The notes beneath the pieces are model-generated. The model was not told where the DNA came from and did no database searches. It saw only the letters and a program-made list of their open reading frames with translations. A DNA stretch of 64,000 nt from Pseudozyma flocculosa PF-1 (Eukaryota; Basidiomycota; Ustilaginomycetes; Ustilaginales; Ustilaginaceae), in contig NW_006920886.1 of the NCBI RefSeq assembly GCF_000417875.1, forward strand, positions 294,120 through 358,119. Reading direction: 5' to 3'. This document shows, one piece after another, positions 41,682 through 53,125 of this stretch. Position numbers and translations under genes: made by a program. Position 1 is the first letter of the stretch, and each line of letters starts with the position of its first letter.

Positions 41682-44675
41682 ATGGATCCAGGCCCATCCT
41701 CTCCAGTCGCGCCCGCGGTATCGCCGTCGTCGACCGCTTCGGCCCTCGACCGCCTGCACCGCATTGCTGCACTGCCCACAGACGCACACCTCGCAGCCTG
41801 GCTCAACGACCACCTCGCACACCACGCCTCGTCATCGCCCCACCCCTCAACCTCTCAGACACAGGCGCAGACGCTGACGACCACCGCAGACGCACTACGC
41901 ACCGTTTCCATCGCCATTGCATCCCAGCGCGAATCCGCAAGGTCAGATATCCAACTCCTCATCGACCGCCTCGTCGACATCATCCCAAAACTCGGACTCG
42001 ACCTCAACATCACCGCACAGGCCGCCAAAAAGCTACAGTCGCACATCGACGCTGCAAAATCGGCCCTCGTACAGCCACAGACCAGCCAGCGCCCACCCCA
42101 GGCAGACGACACACACAGCGACGATGCCCGCGACCCACCCTCCGCCTCAGTCGACCACGCCCTGGCCCGCATCCGCACCCTCTCGCACCTCAATCAATCC
42201 CTTGTGACAACTCGCAACTCGCTTCGGGAAGCGCAGGCATGGTCCACGCTAGAATCGCACGTCACCTCGTCTTTCTCCGAGCATCGGTGGTCGGAGGCCG
42301 TCGACCGCATCACAAAGGCGCGAGACTCCCTCAACCTCTTCCGCGCCGGTCCTGAAACGTCTCCGAGCAACGACCGCGTACAGCTCCTGGAACGCCTCAC
42401 CGACGCGATACAGCAGCATCTCGTGCCCATCCTCGAGCGGTCAATCAAGGACAGAGACGTAGAAACCACGACCAAACTAGCCCATCTCCTCAACCGCGTC
42501 GGTCGCCGCGAATCCGGCTTTGGCCAGACCTACCTCGCCACGCGCAGGCAAGACACGCTTCTGCACTGGGCGCAGCGCAACGCCGACGTCCCGGACTCAG
42601 CTGCGGCTGCATCGGCGCTGCCCCTCCTCAACTCTCTGTTTGCAGATGTGCTCGGCATGCTCGGCGAGGAACGCATCTATGCCGACAAAATCTTCCACAG
42701 ACCTAGGCAGGCCGCCGAGTTTCTCCTCGCCGCCCTCTTTGACGGCCTCGAACCGAGCCTGCATGAGTATCTCCAGCGATTTGCGTCCCTCGATGACGTC
42801 GAACACCAGCTGGCGGCGGTTACAAAGGCGTACCAGAGCGTCGAAGGCGCGTCAAAGTCCATCGCCGACATGCTCCCTACCGACGAGGCCGCCAGGGCTG
42901 CAGGCCCACCAGACGATGTCGACGCCACGTCGATGCCGCCCGTCGACGCGCTGGATATCGCGGCCATTCCGTTGGCTGCGACGGCATTGCCTTGGCAAGA
43001 TGCCCTGCTATTGCCCTTTCTCGAGTGGCAGACGAGCTTTGCGACACTGGAAGCCCGCGCCATGGCGACGCGCTTGCAGGCGGCTCAGCTAGCAACAGGT
43101 GTCGGGACGGATCGAGCTCAGCACCTGCGCGAACTCGTTTCATCGGCGATAGAGGCGGCGGGCACCTCTGCTCGACGGTCGCGCACCCTCACGCGGGGCT
43201 ATGCAACGGGTCCCCTGATTGAGCGGGTCGAGGCGCTGCTCTGCTCCATCCTTGACTCACAGAAACGCGACCTTGTGTCGTACGGACAGGCGGTGGTGGA
43301 TCGAATTGCCGAGCGGGGGCGGCAACGAGAGCAGGCGTCGACAACGACGACATCGTATCGCAGTTACGACGATCGCGAAGAGGATCTGACGACCGAGGAC
43401 TGGGAGGACTTCCAGCGCGGCACACACGTCCTCGCTGCCTGCCGCGACGTCGTGTCGCGCATCGCTGCGCTCGAGGCGACTCTGGCCGGGCAGCTGGTCG
43501 AAGTCGGGGCGCTGTTACCTGCCAAGACATATGAGGATCTCCGCTCGTCGAGCGAAGAGGGTGCAATCTCGCACATCGACGCCAGCAAGGACGACACTGC
43601 CAATGATAGCACCAACAATAGGAACGGTGACGGGCTGTCTCCGCTAGACAGGTCCCCACTCAACTCTCGCCTCCTCCGGCACTGGATCGACCTGGCATCT
43701 CGCTTCCTGTCGTCGTCAGCGCGTCCCAACGCCAGCTCGATTGCCCACCTGGTCGGCTCGACGACAACATCACACCGCGAGCTCAAGCTCTTCGCACAGA
43801 CGCACTCCCGCATCCTGATGCTGGCGAGGACGACACAGAAGTACTTGCACGATGTCCTCCTCGCGCCGTTCACGCCAGCACTGTCGGCCTACGTCACTTT
43901 GCCGCTCTGGACGGCGACTCGGCATCCAAGCGCGGTCAACGAGTACGACCTGACGATGCCCCAGTTCAGCCTCAGCCCTACGGATACCGTGTCGAGGATC
44001 GGAGAGGGGCTCCTCAACCTGCCCCGGTTGGTCGAGGTGTACGCCGAGGAGGAGTGGCTGGCCTTCCCGCCTGCCGCCGATCCCCTCGTCGACGGCAAAG
44101 ATGAGCGGGGTGAGGTCGCAGCTTCGGACGCGGACCGTGGCGGAAAGCCGGGGGCCGGTACCGAAGCGACGGCAGCGGAGACGCATCGACGGATGCACCG
44201 ACAGGCCTTTTCCACCACGTCTCTGCCGCCCGCCTCGGATCTTGTCTCCGCACCGACGCCGGCGGCATCCACCGCCAACGGCACGTCTTCGCCATCGGAT
44301 CGTCAGGACAATGCACCGGGGACGCGGACGCGGGAGGCGACGCTGTCGCTCTTCCTCTCGGCGCTGCTCTCTTCGTTCCTCTCGCACCTCTTCGGCACGG
44401 TGCTGCCCTCGCTGCCACGCCTCTCCGAGGTCGGAGCGAATCAGCTGGCCACGGATCTCGACTATCTTGTCAATATCTGCGCTGCGCTCAACGATCGGGA
44501 TAGCCAGGCGCGGATCCAGGCGTGGAGGAAGGTGTGCGCTCTGACGCACCAGGATGGGCTCGAGATCGCCCGCTGCGGTGGCGGTGTGAGCGATGCGGAA
44601 ACAAGCGGAATCATGCAGAGAGAAGACGAGGAAGCGTGGAAGGTGATTGCACGGCTGCGAGGGTGGCTGGCATAG
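41682..44675 (+). CDS. COG7: Conserved oligomeric Golgi complex subunit 7
   Basis: Intronless, 997 residues. The frame is open from 41,514, but the ATG at 41,682 is chosen because the upstream 56 codons overlap the short promoter and lack conservation character; its context is weak (T at -3, G at +4). The N-terminus reads LDRLHRIAALPTDAHLAAWL followed by long amphipathic helices (TLTTTADALRTVSIAIASQR, SDIQLLIDRLVDIIPKLGLD), the CATCHR-type start of Cog7. The middle has LLNRVGRRESGFGQTYLATR and EERIYADKIFHRPRQAAEFL; the C-terminus has ATDLDYLVNICAALNDRD. COG is a tethering complex for retrograde vesicles at the Golgi; Cog7 belongs to lobe B. Ser/Thr-rich insertions (for example about residues 625-660 and 815-890) make it longer than animal Cog7. 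Ends 87 bp from the convergent CDC37 stop. Confidence 0.8.
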   Translation: MDPGPSSPVAPAVSPSSTASALDRLHRIAALPTDAHLAAWLNDHLAHHASSSPHPSTSQTQAQTLTTTADALRTVSIAIASQRESARSDIQLLIDRLVDIIPKLGLDLNITAQAAKKLQSHIDAAKSALVQPQTSQRPPQADDTHSDDARDPPSASVDHALARIRTLSHLNQSLVTTRNSLREAQAWSTLESHVTSSFSEHRWSEAVDRITKARDSLNLFRAGPETSPSNDRVQLLERLTDAIQQHLVPILERSIKDRDVETTTKLAHLLNRVGRRESGFGQTYLATRRQDTLLHWAQRNADVPDSAAAASALPLLNSLFADVLGMLGEERIYADKIFHRPRQAAEFLLAALFDGLEPSLHEYLQRFASLDDVEHQLAAVTKAYQSVEGASKSIADMLPTDEAARAAGPPDDVDATSMPPVDALDIAAIPLAATALPWQDALLLPFLEWQTSFATLEARAMATRLQAAQLATGVGTDRAQHLRELVSSAIEAAGTSARRSRTLTRGYATGPLIERVEALLCSILDSQKRDLVSYGQAVVDRIAERGRQREQASTTTTSYRSYDDREEDLTTEDWEDFQRGTHVLAACRDVVSRIAALEATLAGQLVEVGALLPAKTYEDLRSSSEEGAISHIDASKDDTANDSTNNRNGDGLSPLDRSPLNSRLLRHWIDLASRFLSSSARPNASSIAHLVGSTTTSHRELKLFAQTHSRILMLARTTQKYLHDVLLAPFTPALSAYVTLPLWTATRHPSAVNEYDLTMPQFSLSPTDTVSRIGEGLLNLPRLVEVYAEEEWLAFPPAADPLVDGKDERGEVAASDADRGGKPGAGTEATAAETHRRMHRQAFSTTSLPPASDLVSAPTPAASTANGTSSPSDRQDNAPGTRTREATLSLFLSALLSSFLSHLFGTVLPSLPRLSEVGANQLATDLDYLVNICAALNDRDSQARIQAWRKVCALTHQDGLEIARCGGGVSDAETSGIMQREDEEAWKVIARLRGWLA

Positions 44676-44762
44676 CATGCGTTGTGACGGGCGTCCCGGC
44701 GTAGGTCAATATGATTTGTCAAAGCCCCTGCTCCCTCGGCCCTGAGCAACGCGCGCAGCGTC

Positions 44763-46496
44763 TCAGCGCCCCGTCTCGTCCTTAACCTCGCTCGAGCTAA
44801 AGTTGAGGATGCCCGCCTCGTCGAGCAGTCCAACGACCTTTTCGGCCTCTTCGCACTTCATCTTGCCGAGGACGCGGTTGACCTTGTCGAGCTCCTTTGT
44901 CTTGAGCGCCTCCTGCATCTCGGCGTCGAAGCCGCAGAAAATCTGCCAGCGTCGGTCGAGAAACTCGCGCACGCGGTCCAGGTCCATGCCCTCGGTGCCC
45001 TCGCCCTCGAGCTGGATGTGCTCTGGCGCTGGGCCATCGGGCACCTCGAACGAGATGACCGTCGACGGGTCCTCGGCCACGAGCTGGATCTGCTCTTCGC
45101 CCTCTCCGCCACCGCCGCTGGCCGAGGATTCCGAGAGCGCCTTGGAGCGGTCCCGGATGCGGGTGTAGGTCTGCAGCACATCGTTGAGGTAGACGACCGA
45201 GGCGCGTCCGTCGCCCGACGACATCCTGTCGCGTGATAAGGTAGGAAGGGAGGCCAGCATCGGGTCAGCATGGTCCGGGATGGAACGGCGAGCTTGGCCC
45301 GGCGACGATGCGACCGCTTCGTCGACTCACTTTCGGAAGAAGAGCGCCACGCCGTCCTTGCCGAGCTTGTTGCAATACTGGATCATGAGGCCCTTTTCGG
45401 TGCATCTCCGGGCGTAGGCGCTCTCGCCGCGCATCTCGGCCTGGAACGCTTCGACGAGCAGCGCGTCGGTGGTGCCACTGTCTTCGCGCAGCAGCTCCTT
45501 GTGCGCCGCGAGGAACTTGAGCGCCACCTCGAACGCTCCTTCGTTGAGGTTCTTGGCCGGGTTGAACGAGGAGGGAAGGGAAGAGGCCGATAGGTCGAGC
45601 GACGAGGGGATGGTCGAGGGGAGGTTGGCAAACTGGCGCATCGAGGTGCTGACCTCGGGAACGTCCTCCTCGTCGTCGGTCTCTTCGGCGTCCGAGTCGG
45701 CCGCCTGCGCCTGCGACGAGGAGCCGGCAGCGGAGGGCGAGTTGAGCGTCTCGATAGACGTCACCTTGGACGACTTGGCCGGCTTGGCCGGCTTGGGCTT
45801 GGGCGCAGGTTCGGGTTCCGCCTTGGAGACGTGGCCGCTGCTCCAGCCTTCGCGGATACCGTCGCTGGTAATCTTTTTGGCGTCCTCGGCTTCCATCTTG
45901 GCCAGTTCGTCCTTGATCTGCTGCTGCCTTTTTGTAAGCTGCGACGAGTGGTGCTCGAGCTGCGCTGCCAGGCCCTCGATGAGGGCAGGGTCCGAGGGCT
46001 CCTTGCCCTTGACCGACGGCTCCTGGTTGATCTGCAGGAGCAGCGAGAGGATCATGTCGTCGATGGTGGGGCCATTTGGTCCGTCCTTGTTGCCTCGCTC
46101 CTGCCGCCCTGCCGAGAGGCGCGACACCTCTCGCGAGTAGTATGCGGGCCCCTCAGACTTTGTCTGCTTGAGAATCTGTGGGGGACGAGCCGGAAGGGAT
46201 GCAAGCATCGATCACGCAGGCGCTCGATTCGTCAGTCCTGTCCTCGTCTAGGCTAGAGGCCGGAGCGGGCTTGCCGCGCGACTCACCTCGTCGACTCTTG
46301 GCTTGAGTTGTTCGTTTGTCTCGCTCTCGGCCTTGAGCTGCTGGATCTCCTGCTTTCGCTGCTCCCGCTTCTGGTGGATGTCCTGCTGCTTCCAGCGGAC
46401 AAAGGATTTTTTGTCGATGTTGGGGTGGACCTCGATGTCGGAGTCGTCCGAGAGCTCGAGGTTGTCCCACTTTGAGTAGTTGAGTTTGCCAACCAT
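44763..46496 (-). CDS. CDC37: Hsp90 co-chaperone Cdc37
   Basis: Three exons: 46,496-46,287; 46,175-45,331; 45,225-44,763; 1,518 nt, 505 residues; introns 111 and 105 bp with GTGAGT donors. The N-terminus MVGKLNYSKWDNLELSDDSD followed by IEVHPNIDKKSFVRWKQQ is diagnostic of Cdc37; Ser16 in LSDD corresponds to the conserved CK2-phosphorylated serine that controls kinase-client binding (family knowledge). The middle holds a coiled coil and an Ala/Pro/Lys linker. The Hsp90-binding part contains DLSASSLPSSFNPAKNLNEG, FQAEMRGESAYARRCTEKGL and, across the second intron, KDGVALFFRKMSSGDGR. The C-terminal part has VNRVLGKMKCEEAEKVVGLL. It delivers protein kinases to Hsp90 in the cytosol. Confidence 0.95.
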
Positions 46497-47339
46497 GGTG
46501 GGTGCGCGGTCGCTGTCTGCTGCTTTCGTCGGTCGTGCTACCTGTTCTGGGGTCCGCTGAGTGCGAGGAGGAGACGTACAGTGTGGCCCGGATTGAATGA
46601 AAGGCTGGGATCTGGTGGCCAGAAGAAAGGGCGATGCGAGGCGGGGGTGGCGATGGCGGTGGTGGTGGTGGCAGCAGTGGCACTCGAGTGACAACAGTAC
46701 GTAGTAGTGTGGAGCTTCTTGTCTTGACCCCCTCTCGGGCGTGGCGCCGCCTCTCAAACTCCCAGACGCTCGAGCCTCCGCCGCGCACGGCTCAGCTCGA
46801 CGCGGCTCCACCTCTCGACCACGCTTCGAGAAGTTTCGCCATCCGCTGTTACCTCATTTACCCACTCGTCCTTCTCGCTGTATCAGGAGACGGAAAACAG
46901 CGGCTCGCACATTCGTCTTGGTGGGCAAAAGACAAACAGCCGATGCGATAGAATGGGTCGCGACATTGCTTGCACGGCAGCGGGGTAGCGCGAGGAAAGC
47001 CAGGGTAAAGAGTGGCCAGAGGCTGCATTCCGTGCCAACCGCCCATCGACCACGCTCGATGAAGGTCTCTCTCGGTCCGCTTCTCCGCCGTGCTGAGTCG
47101 TGTAAAGTGGCCAGCGATATGTTCCAACGACAGAGCGGTCAGACACAGCTGACACCGGTAAGCATGATCGAAGGGCACAATGCCAGGTTCTTCACGACTC
47201 GGGCAACACAGCAATCGTAGTGGCGAGATGGTATCAGGATGAGAGGTGACGGCGGCGCAGCAGGATGGCCTGGCGCTTGAGTGTGATGATGTGATGATGC
47301 TAGTGCAACTCCGGCGACGGGTGAGATCTGATCGGCGGC
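46497..47339. other. Intergenic region CDC37 (5') / ISA2 (3')
   Basis: 843 bp between two minus-strand genes, holding the CDC37 promoter and the ISA2 3' region. A GGT/GGC-rich simple stretch lies at about 46,635-46,680. No gene is recognised. Confidence 0.55.
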
Positions 47340-48192
47340 TCAGAGGTTGGGCTCCCAACTGACACCGCAACCGCAGCCGGCGCCTTTGGCCTGCGGGTTG
47401 TTCTTGATGGCGAATTGCGACCCAATCAGCTCCGTCACGTAGTCGATTGTGCTGCCGCGGACCAGGGCGAGTGAGACGCTATCCACCAGGATGTTGATGC
47501 CCGGGTGCACTTCAAACTGGCTGCAGAGCGGTAGAGATGCGCGGCGGAATGGCGATCGGGGTCAGCATGCCGAGACTGCTCGGAGGGGACTGACCGGCAA
47601 GCGCACCGCAAAGTACTCACAAGTCGTCCTCTTCGACCTCTTCAGTGATCTCCATCTTGTACTGGTAGCCGTGGCATCCTCCTGGCTCGACGGCTACCCG
47701 GAGCGCGAGGCTGGGGTTATTCTCCCTCTCCGAGACCTTTCTGAGTTGCTGTGGCGGCGAGAGGGCAGGCAGAGGACAATGAGATCAGAGTCTGTTTGTC
47801 AGGCCAAGCTCTCGAAAGCGTCGAGCGATGAGGTTGTGGCCAGCACTCACGTTGATGGCGCGTTCTGTGGCGATGATTGTAGGTTCGCCGTCGCGATAAA
47901 CTTCTGGCTCCTCTGGCTCCTCGGGCTTCCGTGTCAATGTGGTTGCGCTTCTCCGTTGGCCCATCGTTGCGACGCCAAGGGCCGAGAGCGGCGATGGCCG
48001 TGCCGAGGATATTGTTGAGAGATAGTGAGCGGTTGCGGGAAGGAATGGGTGCGCCATTGTCGCTAGTCTGGATGATGCGGACGAGGCGGCAAGGTGGCGC
48101 AAACGGCTGGCACTTGCGCCGCGCCGTGCCAGTTGGGCTGCGGCGCGCTGTAATGCCGGGAGGCGGAGGCGGGATGATGCTGGTGATGCCAT
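47340..48192 (-). CDS. ISA2: Mitochondrial A-type iron-sulfur carrier Isa2
   Basis: Three exons: 48,192-47,851; 47,748-47,621; 47,520-47,340; 651 nt, 216 residues; introns 102 and 100 bp. The first ~80 residues are rich in Arg, Ser and Ala without acids (MASPASSRLRLPALQRAA and on), typical of a mitochondrial presequence. The A-type carrier fold follows, with its three conserved cysteines: Cys139 in VEPGGCHGYQY, and Cys206 and Cys208 in KGAGCGCGVSWE. Between them is FEVHPGINILVDSVSLALVR. Family knowledge: Isa1, Isa2 and Iba57 assemble [4Fe-4S] clusters for aconitase, lipoate synthase and biotin synthase in the matrix. The C-terminal context and the cysteine pattern favour Isa2 over Isa1. Confidence 0.88.
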
Positions 48193-49136
48193 GGCGGGCG
48201 AACGGCTTGCGCGATGTATGGGATGATGCTAGGGAGTCGAGAATGCGATGGAAGACGAGAGGCAACGACGGGTGGCGGCGGAGGAGGGCCGGGGTGGATC
48301 CCGAGCAAGCCTTTAGGCCGCCGCTTGGAAATCCGGCCGTTCCGAGGTGGGTCATGGCCATGGCCATGGCCTGGCCAGGCCGCCAGCAGGGTCCCGGGTC
48401 GCGAGTCGGCGAGTGTGGAGGGCCACAATCAATTCGGAGCCTTGGCTTGGTCGTGGCTCGTGGGTGGGCCGAGGCTGGCCAGAGCCTCGATCACCGAGCA
48501 GCTGCGGTGGTCGGTCGTCCGACTGGAGAATCCCGACTTCCGAAGCTGACCCAGTCGGGCGCGCGCTGCCTGCCAACTGCCCGCTCGCCCAGCCAGATGG
48601 AAGATCGAGGGGGGTGCCGGGCAGAGGGCGAAGGAGAGCAGGCAGGCTAGAGGCGTACGAGAAGCAGAGGCCAGCAGGCCCGCAGAGACAGGCACAGCGG
48701 CAGGGCGCACGCGGGGGGCCACTCAGAAGTCAGAAGCCAGCAGCAGCGAGAGCGAGCGACAGCGCAGAGAGCGAAGGAAGCCGTCTCAGACCTTTGCACG
48801 GCAGCGCCAGCGGGCGCACCTCGGACACCGTCCAGCTTCACCATCACCTGCACCGCACCATCACCAACACTCCACCCTCCAAGGAACCCCCCTCCACCCT
48901 TCGAGGTGAGTCTCGCCGTCGCTGTCTCCGCGGACCACCACCTGCTCCGCATTCGCCATTCAAACAGACGCAGACGCTGCTCTGCACGAGCGGTGGCTCA
49001 CCACAAAGGATCCTTGCAGCCGGCGTCAACCTCGCTGGGTCCCAACTGAACGGCCGACTGATACTTGTCACTTCGACCTTGCTTCCTCCTGTGCCAATCC
49101 ACCGCTTCCTCTGCACCCACAGAACCACTCACAATC
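48193..49136. promoter_or_regulatory. Divergent intergenic region ISA2 / EGD2
   Basis: 944 bp between divergent start codons. A run of GGCCATGGCCATGGCC (about 48,355-48,372) is the only notable simple pattern. The part next to EGD2 is pyrimidine-rich leader. Confidence 0.5.
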
Positions 49137-50210
49137 ATGTCTGCCACTGTCGAGGAGATCACCGACGACGTTCAGGACGTGAGTGGTTCCTCGGCCGTGC
49201 ACTCCGTCGCACGAGCGCATACCTGCTCTTCTCACATCTATTCTGGACTAACCCGCGATCTTGTCCTGGTCCTCAACGATGCCCTCTGCCCCTTCCACGA
49301 CACGTTCAGCTCAACGTCCAGGAGAACGTCGACCTCGAGGAGGGAGGCGAGGTCTCGGTCACCGACAAGGTCCAGTCCCGTGCCGAGCGCAAGAGCCGCA
49401 AGGCCCTCCAGAACCTCGGCCTCCAGCGCGTCCCCGGAATCACCCGCGTCACCATGCGCCGTCCCCGTGGCGTGAGTAGCGCGGTAGCCAGACAGAAGCA
49501 CACGACAGCTCGGCGAGCCAGTGCGTCGACACCGCATATTGAGGGCTGTCGGTCGAGATGCGACGGCCATCAGACTAGCATCGCAACCTCTCGAGCTGTC
49601 GGAGCAGTTGGGGACCGACGGGACGGCTAGCCTTAGTACAATGCCGGGCCTTATCGTCGTCAGCGGTCACTGACCTCGCACCCTTTGCCCCCTGGCTCTT
49701 CCCGCACCGTAGCACCTCTACGTTGTCTCGCAGCCCGAGGTGTACAAGTCGGCTCACTCCGACTGCTACATCGTCTTCGGCGAGGCCAAGACCGAGGACA
49801 TGAGCCAGTTCGCCCAGGCCCAGGCCGCCCAGCAGATGGCCCAGGCTGAGGCTCAGGAGCGCATGCTCGCCGAGGGCTTCGCGCAGCAGGGCGCCTCGGA
49901 GGAGAAGAAGAAGGCCGAGGAGGAGCCCGAGGAGGACGACGACTCGCCCATCGACGAGACCGGCGTCGACGCCAAGGACATTGACCTCGTCATGCAGCAG
50001 GTGAGCACCTCGGCCGGCGATAGGCCAACGAAAGATCGCCCCGAGCGCCATTGCCGTTGTTCTTTGCTTTGGCCGTGGGACTGACAGCAGATCACCCCGA
50101 ACCTCTCGTCTGCCTGACTTTGACAGGTTTCTTGCTCCCGCCGCAAGGCCGTCAAGGCCCTCAAGGAGAGCAACGGCGACCTGATCAACGCCATCATGAG
50201 CGCCAGCTAA
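49137..50210 (+). CDS. EGD2: Nascent polypeptide-associated complex subunit alpha
   Basis: Four exons: 49,137-49,178; 49,310-49,471; 49,713-50,000; 50,127-50,210; 576 nt, 191 residues, all introns in phase 0. The NAC domain reads [71 protein letters not shown] and [20 protein letters not shown]. The basic [12 protein letters not shown] stretch is the alpha-subunit signature. The C-terminus is a UBA domain ([20 protein letters not shown]). EGD2 pairs with the beta subunit at the ribosomal tunnel exit, shielding nascent chains and limiting non-specific ER targeting. The acidic spacer [11 protein letters not shown] lies before the UBA domain. Confidence 0.95.
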
Positions 50211-53125
50211 ACGGCTCGCCTCTGCGCGCCTCGTTTGCTCCTCGGCTCGGCAGGAACAGGCGGTCAGGAACTGGGCGGACGGCCTCTCTGCTTCCGACAC
50301 CAACCTACTCACCACCTCGTTTCCGCCTCTGTGCGTTGTCTTGTAGCACACCCTCCTGCCCTTTTTGCCGTCTTGCTGTTCGACCCCTCTTTACCCCTCC
50401 ATCGACCCAAAAAAGGAAATGGCATGATGGTGGCTGCAAGATTCGCGCGTGGTCGACAGGTTGTCGTGCTCGTTCCGGTCGCGCTATGGTAGGGTTCGTG
50501 CTGTCGGCAGTGGAAAGAGCGGCGCCTGACCGAGCCGCAAGGCGGCCGTGTTCTTGGATCGGGTCGAGACAGACTCCACCGACGTCGCGCGCACGTTGGA
50601 AGGAGAGTGCTGCGGCCAGATCCGATATGGCCAAGTCTGCAAGACACAAGCAGCGTCGATGGTGACGATGACCAGTCGGGGTCGGCATCCGTAGGATGGC
50701 GGCCGATGATTTCTACCATCGAGGCATGGACGAGACCTCATGTCAGGGCGGGCACAAGTGAGGTCGCAACTTGTCCGCCGGCCCCTGCTGCATCTCACGA
50801 CGACGAGGATATTTCTTGGCGCGGATCAAGAATCCCGGGCGATGAGCGACACTAAGGCCGCAGACGATCTGGTGAGCCCAACAGGGTAGTTGTGGCGACT
50901 GATGGCGCGTCAAGGAAGGAAATGCCATCACCGGTGAGCTTGACAGCATTTTTTGGGCGCCACTTATCCAAGAGATTGCGTTCCCAAGCGGGCCTGTCCT
51001 GCTCGAGAAGCGCTTCGACACAATCGGAGATCGCGGCGGGCTCATAGGCTTACATACACACACTTCGGTTCCAGTCAACGTTCCTCCGCGACAGGCCGGT
51101 TTCCTTGCGCGGAGGCAAGAGCAAGGAGAACGACGGTGGGCGGAACACGTTTCAGTGGAAGCTCAATTATTCGGTGGAAGCTCAATCGTTCAGTGAAAGC
51201 TCAATTGTTCAGTGCAACGGTCGCCACGCAACGATGCGTATATGCAGGGATCGTATGAACCAGAACCAACGCAACAACGAGCTGGAAAGACGAGGAAAGC
51301 CTAAGAGACCTAGGGTCGGGACAGTGACAGCCAAGGAGGCGTCCAGAGCAACGTGGAAGCGCAACAGGGGGCTTGTCGAGGGGGAAGCCCAAGGGACAGA
51401 GCGGTAGACGAGTGCGGCGGCGGCAACAACCGCCGCCGCGAGCAACGTCCTCCATGCGCCTCGCCCGTTCCTCTCCCTGCTCGTCTCGTGACACCCTGGA
51501 TTCCGCCATCTTGCAAGCAAACCCCTCCGCTTCTGCTCGAGTTGCATCGGGTGCTGCTCAGATCCGGGAACAAGTGTGGATGTAGGCAGCCTGACATAGC
51601 CCCTGTGCGCGTCGAGCAAGACCAATGATGGGCAGAAACTTCATTCTGATATCGCGAGATGTTTGTGAGGAATTCAAACTGACAGGCAGGGGGGCTGCTG
51701 AAATTGAGAGAAAGTTGAAGGTGGTCACGAAGACGATGAGGGATGAGGGGATGGCGGTGAAGACAGACAAGAGAGGCTCGTCCTTATGTACAAAAGAGAT
51801 CGGGTTGAGGCTCACTTCATTGAGCTGATGACCTGGAGAACAAAGGAGCCGTCTAGCATTTTGCCCGCAAACTTGCCGGATGTGGTAGAGGGGGGTTGGG
51901 GAGGTAAGCAGCGAGCTGGGTGTGCAAGAGACGAGACTACTGCATCTATGGATCGACACCCACTCTGGACGGCCCGGTCCGCGCCCCTCGACTGTGCCGC
52001 TCGCTTGCTTGTCTGCCTGACGCGAGCTACTTATGCTGAAAACCTCCCCCGGCCCCGTTTGCGGTGATACGACAGCTTGCATGATGGTCCAGAGTGACTG
52101 GGAACGATAGGACCGGGATGGATGGGTTGGATGCTCTCAGAGCGGGCTTTCTGCGCGACAAGGAAAGTCAACTCAATGGCGAGAGTGGTGTATGTACATC
52201 GGCGAGAGCGTGTGATGTGCGGCAACGTTGTGGCAGCAACGTCGTAGCCAAGGCTCGCAGGGGCGGGCGAGGGTGAATATCAATTGTCCACCGGTACCGC
52301 TGTGCCGTCGTCGACAGAGAGTAGCGTTGGCTACACGCCATGGCATTCAGCGCAAGCTTGATATCGGAAAGCAGAGTGCGGCAAAGGGGCGAAGACGACG
52401 CTAAACAGTTGGACCGGCGCCGAGTCATAACGTCCGTCGTCAGCGTCGTCGTGGGCCTGTTCTGCTGCCGCGCGCTGGCGGCGGCTGTTGCGTGGCTCAG
52501 TTCAGTGGCTGTTCTCGGCGAGTCGGTGGACAGCCGCCGAGGGTGTTTTCGAGACCGGCAATAAGAATGCGGCCCGCGACCTCGACGCGGGTCCCCGCGC
52601 GGTCGGGGGTGCTTTGTATGGCGTGATGGTGCTGAGTCGCTGCAGGCGTAGCATGAGTTGGCGTGGGGGAAGCAGCCGTGCGTGGAGTCAGCCCTGCCCA
52701 GCCCGCCTGGCACCCGCCCCGAGGCCGCGGCCAAAGGAAGAAAGAAAAAAATCCAGGCGGCTTGACGCAAACGCAGGCAGGCAGGGGAATTCGGAATCGG
52801 GCCATCCGAGAGGCAGAGGCTAAGGCCGAGCGGGGAACACGGAAAGGGTCCGCCTGCTGCATGGCAAGGCAGGCTGAGCGGCCTCGTTGACCTCCTCCTC
52901 GCCCCCTCGCCCCCTCGGCTCCTCGCTCTTGCCCTCGTCTTCACACTCAATAGACGCCCTCGGCCCGGCCCTTGCGACACGCTCTTACACACTACTGACG
53001 ACGACGAAGACCGGCTGAATCGCAGTTGGAAGCAAGCAGCGCCCACACCGACTTGCTTCTACTCGGTCCATTCCGTCGCCGTAGCACATCGACGGACGCC
53101 GCTGCCGCCGCCGCTGCCGCCGAGG
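50211..53125. other. Gene-free region between EGD2 and the SLC35F5-like gene
   Basis: About 2.9 kb, lower in coding signal than its neighbours. Reading frames on both strands (the longest about 290 codons at 52,168-53,046, minus) are Ser/Arg-rich with no recognisable motifs. A three-unit 19-bp tandem repeat lies at 51,155-51,211. The last 250 bp are pyrimidine-rich promoter and leader of the carrier gene. Confidence 0.5.
51155..51211. repeat. 19-bp tandem repeat, three units
   Basis: Units GTGGAAGCTCAATTATTCG, GTGGAAGCTCAATCGTTCA and GTGAAAGCTCAATTGTTCA stand head to tail in non-coding sequence. Each differs from the others at a few positions. Confidence 0.85.

Noticed and set aside
43770..44678. 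302-codon minus-strand frame opposite the COG7 3' end
   Set aside because: Antisense shadow with no conserved motif, overlapping the real COG7 frame.
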